Shown here: positions 35,414-53,512 of the stretch, piece by piece
How positions within the stretch are numbered: the first letter of the stretch is position 1
How the letters are laid out: the number at the start of each line of letters is the position of its first letter
Assembly: GCA_022605405.1 (NCBI GenBank)
Contig: JABYQQ010000001.1
Coordinates: 3,286,001 to 3,350,000, forward strand
DNA: 64,000 nucleotides
Direction: 5' to 3'
DNA from: Earliella scabrosa
Lineage: Eukaryota; Basidiomycota; Agaricomycetes; Polyporales; Polyporaceae
The notes under the pieces: generated by a model
The model's input: the letters and a program-made list of their open reading frames with translations, nothing else
Database searches by the model: none
Told to the model about the DNA's origin: nothing
Made by a program: the position numbers and the translations under genes

Positions 35414-37879
35414 TCACCAGATGCGCTTGACCATCGTGAACCTCGTGATGTCCTCCAGAGGCAGCCTCTTCCTCTTGCCCCCATCCTTGTCCCCTTCCCC
35501 AGGTTTCCGCTCACCAATCTCCGCCACAGGGCTGGCGTCGTCGCGCCGGCTATCGAGCAGGGTCTTGAGCTCCTTGTTGTAGAGCTGCGAAGTCGTGGAT
35601 ATGTGTATGTGTCGACGCACCACATGAGACGTCGTTACGCACCTGCTCCTCCTTCCCTTCTCCGATCGGGTCTCGCCCGAAATCGTTCACCCGGTCCGCT
35701 ACCTCTCGCGCCTCCATCCCCGCGCGCCTCCGCGTGGCGTAGGTGAGCAGACGCACCCCAAGGATAATCTTGATGACCAATAGACTGCGGTGGGGAACGG
35801 GATGAGCGCACTTGAGATATGCTGTGCGAGTTTCGCGGGGGAAGGGGGGAACACGCACCATCCCCAGCACAAGACAGCGAGCGCTGTCCACTTGGCGATG
35901 TTTGTCCAGTCGTTGGGAGTGTATTCTTGCCACGGGCGCGTCCACAGAGGCGACTCGTCTGCGTGCATCGCTACGAGCAGTGCTACAGACTGGGAACCGA
36001 TCAGGATCGCCAGCACCGCCAGAGGCAACGAGGCGAATCCGAGCCGCCGTGCTACTAGGGGTGACTGGTCTACGTATGTGTGCTGGAAGAGAGGTCGAGT
36101 CAGCTATGTCAGCCAGAAGAGGATACGTGTGGTTGGCCTTACCTTCCTCGCACCCCTTCGTCCGACTGCGCTGCCGCTCGCGAGGTCGCGACAGAGGACA
36201 TCCGTGTAACGTTCGTACACTGAAGGGCGAATATGGTTGAACTTGGTGATGAACGCATGTTTCAGCCAATCGACACAGGTCTCCGACGCCATGACGGTGA
36301 GCACAGGCTATGCGTATCGTAGATCAGCGAAGCTGCTGGCACTGAACATGAGAGGAGACGAACGTATGAAATCGTCCATAAGACGTTGTTCCCGCGGAAC
36401 CATCCAAAGCTCTTTGGCAGCGCGAAACCCTCGTTAAAGTTGAAGGTAGATCCCGACAGCTCAATGAGGTTCCGGAACGCAACCACGAGCAACATTAGTG
36501 CGAGCGTGAAGCGCTCCACAATATCTGTCGAACATAACTATAAGCAAAGTGAACGTGTCCAGCAGTGAACATGCGTCTGGATTACCTGCACAGGTGATTT
36601 GGAAGAGGTTGTCCTTTTCGAACTTCTTGAAGACACTGCCTTTGATCTCGACAAATTGGTTGGATACTAGGAGCGTAAGGAGGGCGTGATCGTAGGAATT
36701 CACGGCGACGTTGAGGGAAATCATCTGGTAGATCATTACGAGAGCGTGCGCAACTGAAAGACATTTCAGAACGGAGGAGCCTGAGAGTTTGAATTGACAG
36801 CTCACCAGTGTAGATCACAGCAAGCAAGAAGTAGAAGAAAGGTCGCAGAGTGTGCGAAGTAGGACGCTTTCTGTGCGAGATCACTTCGAGGGTGGATCGC
36901 GAGAATAGACAGTCAATGATGTCTTGGCCTATCGACGCGCATAGACGATCCGCTATCTATGCACCAAGGTCAACCTTTCGTTCATGAAGCTCAACTGCCT
37001 TATGTTTGTTGCGTACTTCCAAAGCATTGAATATCACATATAACTTGATCGTGTCTTGCCCACGAATGAAATGATACAGCTTGCTGGCGTCCGTCAACGG
37101 TGCCAGGATGACAATGGATATGACTAGAAGCATCGTTCTAAGGATGTCCGCTTTCTGTGAGGGCGGCAATGGTGGTGAACCTCGAGAGAAGGTGTTCAGG
37201 AGCAGCCGCCAGAAGGCAAGCGCGAAGCGTATGGGTAGGATGGTGAATGTGTACAGGAAGGAGTCGAAGCAGACCACAAAGCCGAAGAGGAAGATCTATC
37301 CACTCGTTAAGAGGATACACATGATAACACACTTCTGCAACGACTCACCTTCTCTAGTGCTACTGGCATACTCAGGAAATTGCTGACTCTCTCCCACTTG
37401 AGCTCCTGATGCGAGTCGAAGTCTGTGGCAAGAAGTTCTTCGCGTAGGTAGTCCCATAGTGAGAAAGGAGGTTCATAGACAGGGTCCAGGCTTGGAAACG
37501 ATGGCAGAGGGGCGGACAGAGGCGACGTAGGCTGAAGAGGTGGTGATGGAGAGATGGGTGTGGGAGGGAGGGAGGCATAAGCTAGCGGTCGTGGTAGGTC
37601 GGGGGATTCGGAGTTGTCATGCGTTGAATAGGAGTTAGCAGCTTCATTGTACCTGAGCGTGTGATCCTCCTCGGAGTGTATATCGTCATGAGTGTGATTG
37701 GGGGAGAAGTCGAACGTCTCGTCGCTTGAGACGGAGGAGCCCCGCCTACGAGACTTTGTAGTGGTCGAGGATCCGGGTGTCGGTTGAAACATGGGATTCC
37801 ATCGCGCACCAGTCGCAGCAGAAGCTGAGAAATACCGTCTTACACGCTTCCTCTTGGGTGAACGTGAGACCTGAGGCAT
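35414..37879 (-). CDS. TAPT1 / Emp65-family membrane protein
   Basis: The start MPQVSRSPKRKRVRRY leads a Ser/Pro-rich disordered region of about 130 aa, then LWDYLREELLATDFDSHQEL and the conserved core of the eukaryotic membrane protein family (PF05346): VVCFDSFLYTFTILPIRFAL, DASKLYHFIRGQDTIKLYVI, FNALEIADRL, SIGQDIIDCLF, LNVAVNSYDHALLTLLVSN, VEIKGSVFKKFEKDNLFQI and VDWLKHAFITKFNHI. Further spans and a charged tail (EIGERKPGEGDKDGGKRKR) end at IW. At least nine introns. In yeast the homologue Emp65 protects folding membrane proteins in the ER with Slp1. In animals TAPT1 affects cilia and skeletal development. ER or Golgi membrane placement is inferred. Confidence 0.9.
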
Positions 37880-38260
37880 TGTGAAGGACCTGGGACTACA
37901 CGCGAGGATGCGAACGTTCCTGTTCACATGTGAGAACGCATACGGCGAGGTCCAAGCCGGGCATTACCTGCAGAGACGACGTAGCTTGCGAGTGCCGGGC
38001 GGAAGCGTGCAGAGCCAGAGTCTGAGTATGAGTGCGCGCGGGATGTCGCCGGACGCGGTCGTGGCGTCGGATGCAACGCGACTGCGCTCGACGCCGACTG
38101 GTCTCTCTACGTCAGCATCTAATCTTATCTTATCTTACCAGTACTTCGCGTCTTCGGCCCGGGACTTGCTAATAATGCCTGCTCATTCTCGTCTTGCTCC
38201 GAGACGTCCACCACAGTTACCTTCCATACCGTCCATACCGCCCATACCCGTCGGGCTGCC
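37880..38260. promoter_or_regulatory. Divergent promoter of the TAPT1-like and F-box genes
   Basis: About 380 bases separate the two start codons. Near 38222-38250 the block CCATACCG recurs three times with small changes, close to the F-box ATG. It could be a binding site cluster or leader repeat. Confidence 0.4.
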
Positions 38261-40020
38261 ATGCACTCGGAGGAAGGAGCACAGGACGAAGCAACTGCAG
38301 CCATCAGTCCCGCGCAACATGGGCAGTCTTCCCTAGGAGCAGACTCCAGCCTCGCTACCGAGCCCGAATGCAGTCGTGAGTACTTCAACTCTCCCCCATG
38401 CGATGTATATCTTGTCGGGCATAACGTTGATCTCCCATATGTATGCATTAAGTCCCGGACATATCTACTCTCAACCTCAAATCCACCCTCACCGGATCGG
38501 GAGATACCTCTCAGGCTTCCTCTGATCCCGAGGCTAGCTGTCTATGTGGGCCCATAGGTGTGTAGAGCGTGTTATGCGCGTTCGCAAAAGCTTGAAATTA
38601 TTCTACTTCTACGCAGGAACAGTCATTCAGCTACCTTTGGAGCTAATCCACTCCGTCGTGTCTTTCGTGGATTCTCCTGCAACACTTGCCCGTCTCTGCC
38701 TCGTCAGTCACATATTTAGAGACTTGGGAGCGGCGCAGTTGTATCAAGCCGTGAAACTACACTCGCCCTCGACCACAGTCATGTGCTTGAAGACGTTGAA
38801 CAGGAGTCCAGAGTTGGCGCGACACGTCCGAACTCTATCGATCACCTACCCCCCACATACCGACATGAACACCACCAAAGCGCTGAGCGCTCTGTTGGGG
38901 CGTGCTCTCCATAATACGCCCATGGTGACGGTCTTGAGCGTGGACCTCTACACTCCATTCAGCAAATATCTCAAGGGCGCTCCTTTCCGCGCCACGACCG
39001 TCCAGATATCATGCGACTGGGACGCAGACCTCACCGCCTGGTTGCTAGAACAGGCCAGCATCCGCGTCTTCGTTTTCAACGGCCTGTTGACACCCAACGT
39101 CCCGATACCGCGTTCAGTTCTCCCCGGCCTTACCCGTGTCACGGGCATCCCCCGGGCAATCTGTGCTATTGTTCCTGGCAGACCTGTGGAACAGGTGCTC
39201 ATTTCATGCGTTCAAGGGGACCCGCTGGCCCTGCACCCATCAACATTCGATGCGTTAGCGCGATCTTGCGAGCAGTCTACCCGACCGATCCGCGCGCTTC
39301 TGTTGGCGTTCAGATTCTACCGCAATCCTGCTCCAGAGGAGGTCTTCGAGTGCCTCTCTGCGCTTCCCGACCGTCTTCCCGGCTTGGTCAAGCTCTCCAT
39401 CCTCCTACAAGGACCAACCCACGCCATCGACGAGGCAAGTTTCTTGATTCCGCAGCCTGACGATAAGGATTAACCGCCAGTTGCAGCACTTCTGTCTATG
39501 CTTGTGCAACTTACTTGCCAGGTTTCCTAAGCTGGAATCTTTGTATCTGTCCTCGGAGCAAGGGCAAGATGTGGTTCACGACCTCAACGCACTTCGCGAT
39601 CTTGCCCGCTCCCTATCGGAGAATTGCCCTACACTTCGCGCTATCCGATTTCCTGACATTCTGTACGGATATCTTGCGCCTGGAAATTGGGTCAGTATCT
39701 TGGACATTGTCTTCTTGCTCGAAGAGCACACCCGGAAGCTCCTGCGGAAGCTCCAGGGCGCCGGAGCGGACGCCGATACCTCGGAGGCGGACTCAAAAGA
39801 CGATGACAACGAGATCGACCCAGAGGAAGCGGAGGAGGAAGCATTCGTTACGCCCAACGATTTGCGTCGTATGTGTGCAAGAATCTTGGGTAGCGGAGGG
39901 AAAGACACAGATTTGATGAATCCCGACGAAGACACTCGGATCTCCTCCCTCATATCCTCTACCTACCAAATGTCGCTAAGCTTTTTGCGTCGCACTATGC
40001 GTAATCCTACTGCCAGCTAG
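38261..40020 (+). CDS. F-box protein
   Basis: Three exons (38261-38375, 38617-39434, 39481-40020) join in frame to 490 aa. After an acidic N-terminus (MHSEEGAQDEATAAIS) comes the F-box: VIQLPLELIHSVVSFVDSP, LARLCLVSHIFRDLG, YQAVKLHS. The rest is a leucine-rich, LRR-like region (PELARHVRTLSITY, NLLARFPKLESLYLSS, ENCPTLRAIRFPD) without canonical repeats. The tail is acidic (TSEADSKDDDNEIDPEEAEEE inside the last exon). Such proteins bring substrates to SCF ubiquitin ligases through Skp1. The substrate is unknown. The second intron begins with GC rather than GT (GCAAGT...CAG) and only this choice keeps the frame. ATG 38544 is an alternative start without the first exon. Confidence 0.75.
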
Positions 40021-40253
40021 TCTAACCCGCATAGTGGTTCGTGTACTTTAGCACGCCAATTCCGAACTCTTGAAAGCACCTACCCCGGCCCGATGCGCGG
40101 GCCGCATCTTGTCTTATCTTACCGAGATTCAGTCACGTGTGACCGACGCGTCCATGATTCTGAACGCGTCGGAGTCGCCTTGTCTGCAACCACGTCCACG
40201 CCCCCGACTAGGGTGCGGGGAAATTGCTCGGGCTAACTAGCAGAAAGCTATTT
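40021..40253. other. Intergenic, left of a possible inverted-repeat element
   Basis: No gene is supported between the F-box stop and the element. Confidence 0.5.
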
Positions 40254-45628
<5,375 letters not shown>

Positions 45629-47305
45629 TCAGGCCTTGCCGTTGCCGACCTTGCCATTCGCGAAACCGTTGCCCTTTGCTGGGTCGCGGTCCGCGTTCGC
45701 CATCTCGTACGCCTGGTAAAGCCTCTCGAAGCGGTCCAGGAGCACCTCGCCAGCGTTGGGGTGCTCCTCCCACACGGGGACCGCGATGACCCCGGTCCGC
45801 TCGTTCCCCCACCGGTCGTTCTCGGACCCAAAGCGGAGAGTGTGCACCCTCGTGCCCTTCTGGTTGTGGTACTTGTGCCAGGGGGGGTACTCGACGTCTT
45901 CGGGGGATATGTGTGGGGAGTTGCGGACGGTCGGGACGGCGCGGAGGGGCACGAGTGCGATGTGGACTGCGGCGACCGCTGCGGCGTAGAGGGACATGAG
46001 CACGTTGGGCGAGCCGAGGGTGCGCACCTGTCAGTAGAGGAGATGAGTATGTGCGCACGGGGAAGAAGGGGGTGCGGGTGCGGGTGCGACGTACGACGAA
46101 GAACGCGGCGATCATGAGGTACCGCCAGCCGGGGATGGGGATGTTGAGGAGCGCGCCCATGTTTGTAGCGGTGATGCCGGGGCTGACGATCTGGTGGTGG
46201 ATCTCGCCGTGGGGGCCGACGAGCTCTGGCATGGAGGAGGCGCGGCCGCGCTCTTGTGCTTCGAGGGTGAGTTTCTCGAGCTCGGAGCAGATGAGCTCGC
46301 ACTGGAACTTGGACGCCTGGTACGAATGGTACGTCTTGGTGAGCTGCCAGTCGTCTTTCGGGTCGAACGCGGGCTCGGCATCGATGGACGACATCCAGAG
46401 GACGCGTGCTGAACGGCCGGATGCTCTGGCGAAGGCGAGTAGGAGGTGCTGTACAGAGCGATACTAGGAGCAAACACACTCGTCAGGCAAGCATTTTTGT
46501 CAAGGGTCTTTGGGACTCACCAGCATGTAGTGCCCGAACACGTTGCATTGCCATGCATATCCCAGGTTGTCCTTGCTCAGCACACCGTTGACTTGGATAT
46601 TCCGACGGGGGAAAGTGAGGCCAAGGATGGGAGTCGTGAGTAGGTCAAGAACGAAGCCAGGGATGTCGAAGTGGCTGTATGTCGCGGTGCCGGCATTGAA
46701 TATTAGGTGTGAGATGTATTCGTACCTGGGAGAGAAAGAAGTATCGTGAGGCTCCATCCCCTCGTCCTATTGCATTCACAGCACCCGGTTCCCCGGCACG
46801 GACAGAAGGAAAGAAGCAGAGGGGAGGAGCGTACTTTTGTGACACAGTCTTGCCAAAGTCTAGCACACTGCGTACCGAGGACAGGTCTAGCACCTCCAGC
46901 TCTAATCGTACGTTGGGCCTAAACCTCCTTGCGTACTTCTCTTCCTCCGATCCGCGCCTGAGCTTCGCGATATGTTCGTCCAAGAGCCCATAGAGCTTCT
47001 GTCGAGCGTCCTGTGCGCGTTTGGGATCCCGACAGGCCATGATGATTGTGACACCAGCATCTGGGTCGAAGGCGTATTCGTGGACAATACCCGGTGTCGC
47101 ATCACGATAGGTTGCATCCTCGCTGTCGACCTTGAAGAAGGGCTGTGCGTCTGGCGGATTGGGGGACGAGAGCTGGACGAGAAGACGGTGGCAAATGCCG
47201 AAGCCAACACCGCTGCATATTATCAGGAGGTGCTAGTGGAAGCGCTGAAGCGAGCGAGACGCACCCGTTCGCGCCGGTTACGACGATGACGAGACCGTTG
47301 GACAT
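45629..47305 (-). CDS. ERG27: 3-keto-steroid reductase (ergosterol pathway)
   Basis: The start MSNGLVIVVTGANG is joined by a splice to GVGFGICHRLL, restoring the SDR cofactor motif TGxxxGxG. Then ITIIMACRDPKRAQDARQ, LELEVLDLSSVRSVLDFGKT, HLIFNAGTATYSHFDIPG, WQCNVFGHYMLV, LWMSSIDAEPAF, and the catalytic YxxxK in SYQASKFQCELI match the 3-keto reductase Erg27 subfamily. The tail region PISPEDVEYPPWHKYHNQK-like and a low-complexity end (NGFANGKVGNGK) follow. Six or so exons. The enzyme reduces the 3-keto group after C-4 demethylation in ergosterol synthesis at the ER and lipid droplets. It shares a promoter with the next plus-strand gene. Confidence 0.92.
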
Positions 47306-47556
47306 CGCGAACGACCTGGACAGACTTGGTGGAGAGCTGGCGCTGAGAAGGGAGGACGACGAGGGCGGGAAGGAGCCTGTGCGGCGTTGAATGCGAGGCG
47401 ACGTCGGTCGTGAACTCTGAGCACATCGTCCCACAACCGCGCGTAGGCGCCCAGGACGCGCGAAGGGGGCGGGCCGACGAGCCGAGAGCTGCCTCTGCGC
47501 GTCTGCTCGCGATGTGGGCGAGAGAGAACTCTGACTTCGAGTCTGAGCTGGACGCG
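47306..47556. promoter_or_regulatory. Divergent promoter, ERG27 and mitochondrial TFB-like gene
   Basis: 251 bases separate the two start codons. No clear TATA box is seen. Confidence 0.4.
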
Positions 47557-49043
47557 ATGGTCCTTGGTCGTCTTCCGCGCGGCTGCTCCTGCCTTCACCG
47601 CTCCTTCCGCCACACACGCCTCTACTCGTCAACATCCACGCTTCCGCCTCTGCCCCCTCCAGAAGAATGGCGACAGCTCTTCCCGTACGCCAGTCTCCAG
47701 CGGCGGGACCGTGTGTTCCTCAAGGATCCAGACATGGCGAGCACAGTCGCGCGAGCACTCCTCCGGAGCAGTCCAGATAGTGACAAGGGCAAGGTTGTAA
47801 TTGAGGCCTTTCCAGGTACGCTATCCCCTTGCGTCTGACACTGAGAGGAATTCATCACGAACAGGGCCTGGCGCGTTGTCACGCGCGCTGCTCGAACTCC
47901 CATCCTCATCCATCCACAAGCTCATCGTCTTGGAGGACGACCCACTATATCTTAAATATCTGGAGGTGAGCGTGAATACGCGTGTGCGTATCGCGGTCAA
48001 TTCATTCATTCCAAACGAACAGCCTCTGCAAGATGCGGATCCGCGTGTGACAGTTGTCCCCATGTCTGGCCACAGTTGGGACACGTATGCTCATCTACAG
48101 GAACAAGGCTTGTTAGAGGACGTCCAAGCAGTACCATGGGAGGAAGACGCGCGTGAGTATGCTGTCTATTGCGTAACACCGATCGAACCTCAGGGGTTCG
48201 TTGTTGTAAAACAGTCCCCAACCTCCACTTCGTCTCCCATCTCCAACACAGCGTCAAGGGTGAGCAGCTCATCGCTCAGCTATTCCGCTCAATACCAGAA
48301 CGCGCCTGGTTGTTCCAGTACGGGCGCGTTCCTATGAGTATCCTCCTGAGCGACCATGTCTGGAAGGTACGCACACCGTCTATGTCGTGCATTCGAATTC
48401 ACCGCCCATCTATCGCCTCCAACAGCGACTGACCGCGCCTCCTAGTGACAAAGCGCGGTGTAAGCTCTCGGTAATCGGGGACGCGACTGCAGACATTCGG
48501 GAAGCATTGGATTCTGACATACTCGAACCTTACGAGAGTCATTTCCACCCGCCTCCCAGTGGTGGCAAAACCTCGACTTCCTCGAGGAGAACGGGCCAAG
48601 CCATGCACGCCGTTACATCAATTCCCTATGCAGAGCAGGTCATCGCAAAGGGCCAGATTGACCAGTGGGATTACTGCCTGCGGAGGTTATTCGTGATGAA
48701 GAACACGCCGGTCAAGAACGCTCTGAAGTATGTGTACCTCTGTTGTGCAATGCGGTCCGTGTGCTCACTCCGCGACATTAGCATGCTTGCGCCGGGTGCG
48801 AGCACTCTTGTTGACGCGTTGACGTCGGCGAGTTTGCCTCGGGAACAGCGCGTCAATGTGTCCAAGAAGATCCGAGAGTTGAACGTCTCCGACTGGGCAC
48901 TCATCCTGCGCGCTTTTGACAACTGGCCATTCAAACCCGTGGTGCGTGTTGGGTTTACCATATACTACGTGCCGAATGTTAGCTTATGAGTGCTCCTAAA
49001 GGACTTGATGATTGGAGATGCCTTCCTCTCCGATATCGACTAG
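47557..49043 (+). CDS. Mitochondrial transcription factor B / rRNA adenine dimethylase-like protein
   Basis: The start MVLGRLPRGCSCLHRSFRHT is Arg/Ser-rich with almost no acid, fitting a mitochondrial presequence. EAFPGPGALSRALLELPSSS is the SAM-binding motif I of the KsgA/Dim1/mtTFB family, with LIVLEDDPLYLKYLE as the acidic post-I motif. QLFRSIPERAWLFQYGRVPM, ALDSDILEPYESHFHPPPS, VTSIPYAEQVIAKGQIDQWD, LRRLFVMKNTPV, LAPGASTLVDALTS and VSKKIRELNVSDWALILRAF fit fungal mtTFB/Mtf1-like proteins. Splicing 48945/48991 ends the gene as LLKDLMIGDAFLSDID. The gene may act as the mitochondrial RNA polymerase specificity factor, as an rRNA dimethylase, or both. Confidence 0.8.
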
Positions 49044-49211
49044 ACATTCACCTACATCGTAGCCATGAGTACATTATACTGTATATCCTCTCCTTCAGGT
49101 TATGCGCATCATGTGTGCGAATGCCGAAAGCAAGGAATCAATATCAAGTAACGTACAGCATGCGGGGCCCTAGCCCAACTCTACAAGTACAAAGCTCAAG
49201 CGTTCGCTACG

Positions 49212-52200
49212 TCAGTCCGCCGCAACGTCGAAAGGCTTCTTCTGAGGCTCTGGCGAGTCTGGCCACTCAATCGGCTCCTGGCAGAGGGCGTGTAAGTGAG
49301 TAAGTATGAGCTACCAAAGACTGTCTCCACTCGTACCTCGTCGTCCATCTGTGTGTCGTCAACTTGTGTCGGCTCGTCATCCACCTGCGTGTCACCACCC
49401 GCTTGACTGTCTACTTGCGTATCCTCCATCACGACGTCGGTTAGCTGAGTGTCGGTCTGAGTATCTTCTGCGCTCGTCGGGGCCGATTCTTCCTGCGACT
49501 CTGCCGTGGGCGTGCCCTTCTTTTTGCGCGCGGGCGCGGGTGCTTTCTTGTCTGCGGACTGCACGGCGGGGAATCCGAAGAGGGTGGTCTGACGACCGGC
49601 CTCTTTCTTCTCCTTGCCTTTGCCCTTCTGGGTGGGGCCTGGACCGGGGTAATATCAGTATACGAGAGCAATGTCGAGGATAGGAAGTACGCACGTTTCC
49701 CCTTCTCAGCCTCGGCGGCGTCGACCTTGACGAAGAAGCTCTCGCTCTTGTGCACGGCCTTGTTCGCGTCTGCGCTCCGCGCGAACAGGTTCTTGCTGTT
49801 GTCAGTTGCCGGCTTGCGCACAAAGGGGTTGCTCCCTATGTGCGCTCAAATTAGCCACTGCATACATCGACGGTGCAGTCAATGTAGAAGACACGTACGG
49901 GGGACCTGCGCAGGGGGCGCCATGCGAGCAGCCGCGGAGACAGACTCCCCGCCCACCGCGCGCCGCTTCGCGCCAGAATCCACGCCTGGCGAGCGCGTCT
50001 CGCGCACAGGCTCGTCGTCCGCGGGTCGCTTCCGCCTGTCACCAGGCGAGGACCACGAGAAGTCATGTTCGGGCTGCGAGCTATCCGCGAAGGAGGTCCC
50101 GAAAACGGTGCTGTCCTCCGTCATCTGGCTCTGGTTGCGCCCATTCGCGAACGAGTCCGGGGCGGGTGTCGCGCGCTCGAGCCCCGGCCTGTGCAGCGCG
50201 GGCGGGGGCCGGAAGTCCTGGAACGGCTTCGGCTTCGATGAGCTGCCCTGCTCGCGATCTGCGGGGAGGCGCAGCGCGGGGACGGGCGCGAAGTCGCCCG
50301 CGATTTGGCGCCGGCGGTCGCGCAGGTTCTCGAGGCGGTCGGATTCCTCGCGCTCGTCCTTGAGCGTCTCCATCTTCTCCTGGAGGCCGATGAGGTGGTA
50401 GAAGCCCGCGACCTTGATCGCGGCGTCGAATGAGGCCCTGTGATGGAGCATGCGCGTGAGGTCGAGTGCGCGCGCGAGGCGGTCGTTCTTGCAAGCGCTC
50501 TGGATGAGCTGGATGAGGGTCTTGTCGAGCGCGAGCTCGCGCGTGGCCAGGTCGTCAGAGGTCAGATCCTCGCCGAGGCCATCACGGATGATGTCGAGAA
50601 GCATGTTCTCGCGCGCGAACCTTGGTAGTAAGTCAGAAAGGGTGTAAGTAGGCCACGGTACCAGCACACTCACTGTTCTTCCAACGGGCCCTCCTTCGGA
50701 TCTGTGCGCTTGAAGGGGAAGCGAACAGGGAGTTCTTGGATCAATGGCCGAGGGAAGCCAGGGTGCTGCTGGCGACCCTTAAGGATGAGGCACATGAAGT
50801 TCTCTCCGACGACACCAACGGGCCAATACGACTCGTCCTTGCCTTCTCGTCGCTCGAGTTTGTTCGTGTCTAAGACACGCATCCAAGTGGCCGAGAGAGG
50901 GATTCGGAAGCGCGGCATGGTATTCAAGATACCAGCTGAGTCGTAGATCGCAGGGGCCTACACATGGGGAACTTGAGTCAGCTCGGCGACCAGTGGGAGA
51001 TTGTGTCCTAGGCAACTCACGCCCTCCTCAGTGACGCCGACCCACTTCAGTGTGTGTCGTTTGGGAATGGGCAAGGTGCCTTGTTGAAGGATACAGAAGT
51101 CGTCGAACTTGATGAGCCTACCGGTAAGGTTTTGTGAGCCTAGGTAGCAAGGCGTAAGCATGAACCAATGCCCTATCAGTCAACGAGCACAAACCATCCA
51201 TCGTCGTGCTTCCATCTCGGGTCACGATGAACACCCATTCTGAGCTTGCGACCATGGTCACAAAGTCGCCTGATAGGCTCAGGCAGGCACGCTCGATACC
51301 ACTCCCGGTCAGGAAGATGAGTTCGCCGTCACTCGTGGCGACCACAACGTTACCCAGTCCCTCGATGTCAACATCGGTTTTGTCCCGTAGGGACTTGGAA
51401 GGCGGTGTACCACCTGCAGCGACACCCAGTACACGAGTGCCCTTGGGAAGCTCGTAGGTCCACTCGGACTGTCGCGTCCATGCAGCGTATGGCTTGTAGC
51501 ACACGTGCGCTGGGTGCTCCGCTTCGGGCTGACAAGCATACAAAGCGCCACGTTCGCCTTGTCAGAATCAGTATGTGTTCGCAAGAACAGCGCATGTCGA
51601 CTCGACTTACCAAGAGATGCAAGGTCGTACCGGAAATGGTCTGTGAAGTGAGTGCTCTTCCTAGTTGACCGATCATGGAACTCCACGTTCACAATGTGGT
51701 GCGTGTCCTGGTCGGTGACCTCAATCACACCGATCATGTTATAGGCTGCGCGCAATGGTCTCAGTCATAATGGGTACATATCATTCGTGTTCTTACCGAG
51801 ATAACGCTTCTTGTTCTCCATCGGTGTTGATCCAGGCTGAAAGGCTGGCTGTGCCTTCGTGACGCTGACTGTGTGTATCGTCAGTCCTTCGTTATTTCGG
51901 GCGGAACATGTACTGATATTTACCCATTTCGCGTACTCCACCCTCAATTGCAAGTCGCCTTGCTTCGCTGTCATCATCATCCATGGCACCTACGTCGTCC
52001 AGTATCCAGTCATCGTTGTCCAGGTCTATGCCGAGATCCTCTTCCAATTCTACTTCTCTTTCCTTGCCTTTGCCAGGGATAACCGCGTCGTCGTCAAACA
52101 GGGTTGGAGTGCCCTTCCGTTTGACAGGCATCGTAACGGAAGAGCTGCCTGCAGACATCTTCACTGGGTCCGGCGCCGTCGCTGGAATGGGATCGCGCCA

Positions 52201-53512
52201 TCGGGTCAGACCACCGGCTGAGTCAGTCCAGACAAGCAGGTTCTTGGATGGCGAGAATGCCATTTGTGTGACGGGTGCATTCAGTGCACCTTGGTACCTG
52301 ACTAGAAAGTCAGATCTGCATAATGAAACGGACTCGCTCCGCCTCGTACCGGAAGAGCATTCGTCGATTCTGTGTCGCCCAGATGAATATTCCTGAGTTG
52401 AAAGCTGCTGCTAGGTACATGCCATTCTTCGAAAGCGCGAGAGCGGTGATGGCCCCGGAACATGCATCATCTGAGAGGGTGGATGACTTCACCCAGTCAT
52501 TACGTGAAATCGTCACAATTTCTTCGCAGCGGGGCATGGGATTAGCACGGAGAAATTTGCATATGCCAGATGGGCACTCACCGTGCGTGCGTGTGGCGAC
52601 GAAGAAATATTGACCGGAGGTGTGCCATAGTGCCGAGCAGTCATGCCCAAATTCTGGGGATCTGGCGGACGTCAACCATGAATTCCCCTGCGATGCCATG
52701 AAGAACTTACTCTGAATCAACGACGGCAGGTATGATCCCATCTATGGCCTTCTCTTCTTTGGGCTCGCTGCCCGAGACATCCCAGACAATGACCTTGCCG
52801 TCAGCCCCGCATGTAGTCTGCTTGAATGTCAGCCCATGTATACTAGAATCAAGAAAGCATGCATACCAAAAGCGAACCAGATGGATGCCACGTCGCCTTG
52901 CGTACTGCTTTTGTGTGTCCCTTGAGAACTGCAATCTTGGTGGTGTCCTGCAGGTCCACTAGTTTCACATCTGGTTCACTGGAGGGACGTATGAGCAGTC
53001 ATCCGGCAACGAAAGTTTGCACAGGATGCAGATCATGTCAACACTCACTCAGAGGTGACTGCCACCCTTCCTCCTTTGGGATCGACGGCGACGCAGCGGA
53101 TTGGAATCCCATGGGAGCTTGTAACATAGTCCTTCACAGCGGGGGCAGCATTTGACATCTCATACCGTCTAACCTCCCCATCTTTGCTTCCCGATAACCA
53201 GCAGTCGGCCTTCAAAGGTTAAAGCTTTAGTAAAAGGAGGACGGGGAGGCAACACGCGACGTACCCCAGCAGCGATCGTGGTCACCTCATCCCTTGCGTC
53301 TACTTCTGTCGGCGGCTCCTGCCCTTCATCTATAGATGGGTCCCATAGTCTCACCAGACTATCTGCACCACCAGTATATACGCGTCTGGAAGATGCGTGA
53401 GTGACTGTCGTCAGGAGTAAGGAGAAGAGACCAACGAGCCGTCGCGAGAGAATGCAAAGTATGTGTTTCCTGGATCGTGCGCAGAGTTGTACAGGGCTGC
53501 CTTTGAAGCCAT
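49212..53512 (-). CDS. CTF4: Replisome adaptor Ctf4 / WDHD1 (And-1)
   Basis: The ATG at 53512 ([20 protein letters not shown]) begins the WD40 propeller: [92 protein letters not shown]. An acidic linker ([17 protein letters not shown]) leads to the SepB/Ctf4 beta-propeller and helical trimerisation region ([71 protein letters not shown]). The C-terminus is disordered, with a PIP-like RQTTLFGFP and an SQ/TQ-rich tail, ending [25 protein letters not shown]. Many introns. The protein links CMG helicase with DNA polymerase alpha and is needed for cohesion. The family is certain; exact exon borders are less so. Confidence 0.92.
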
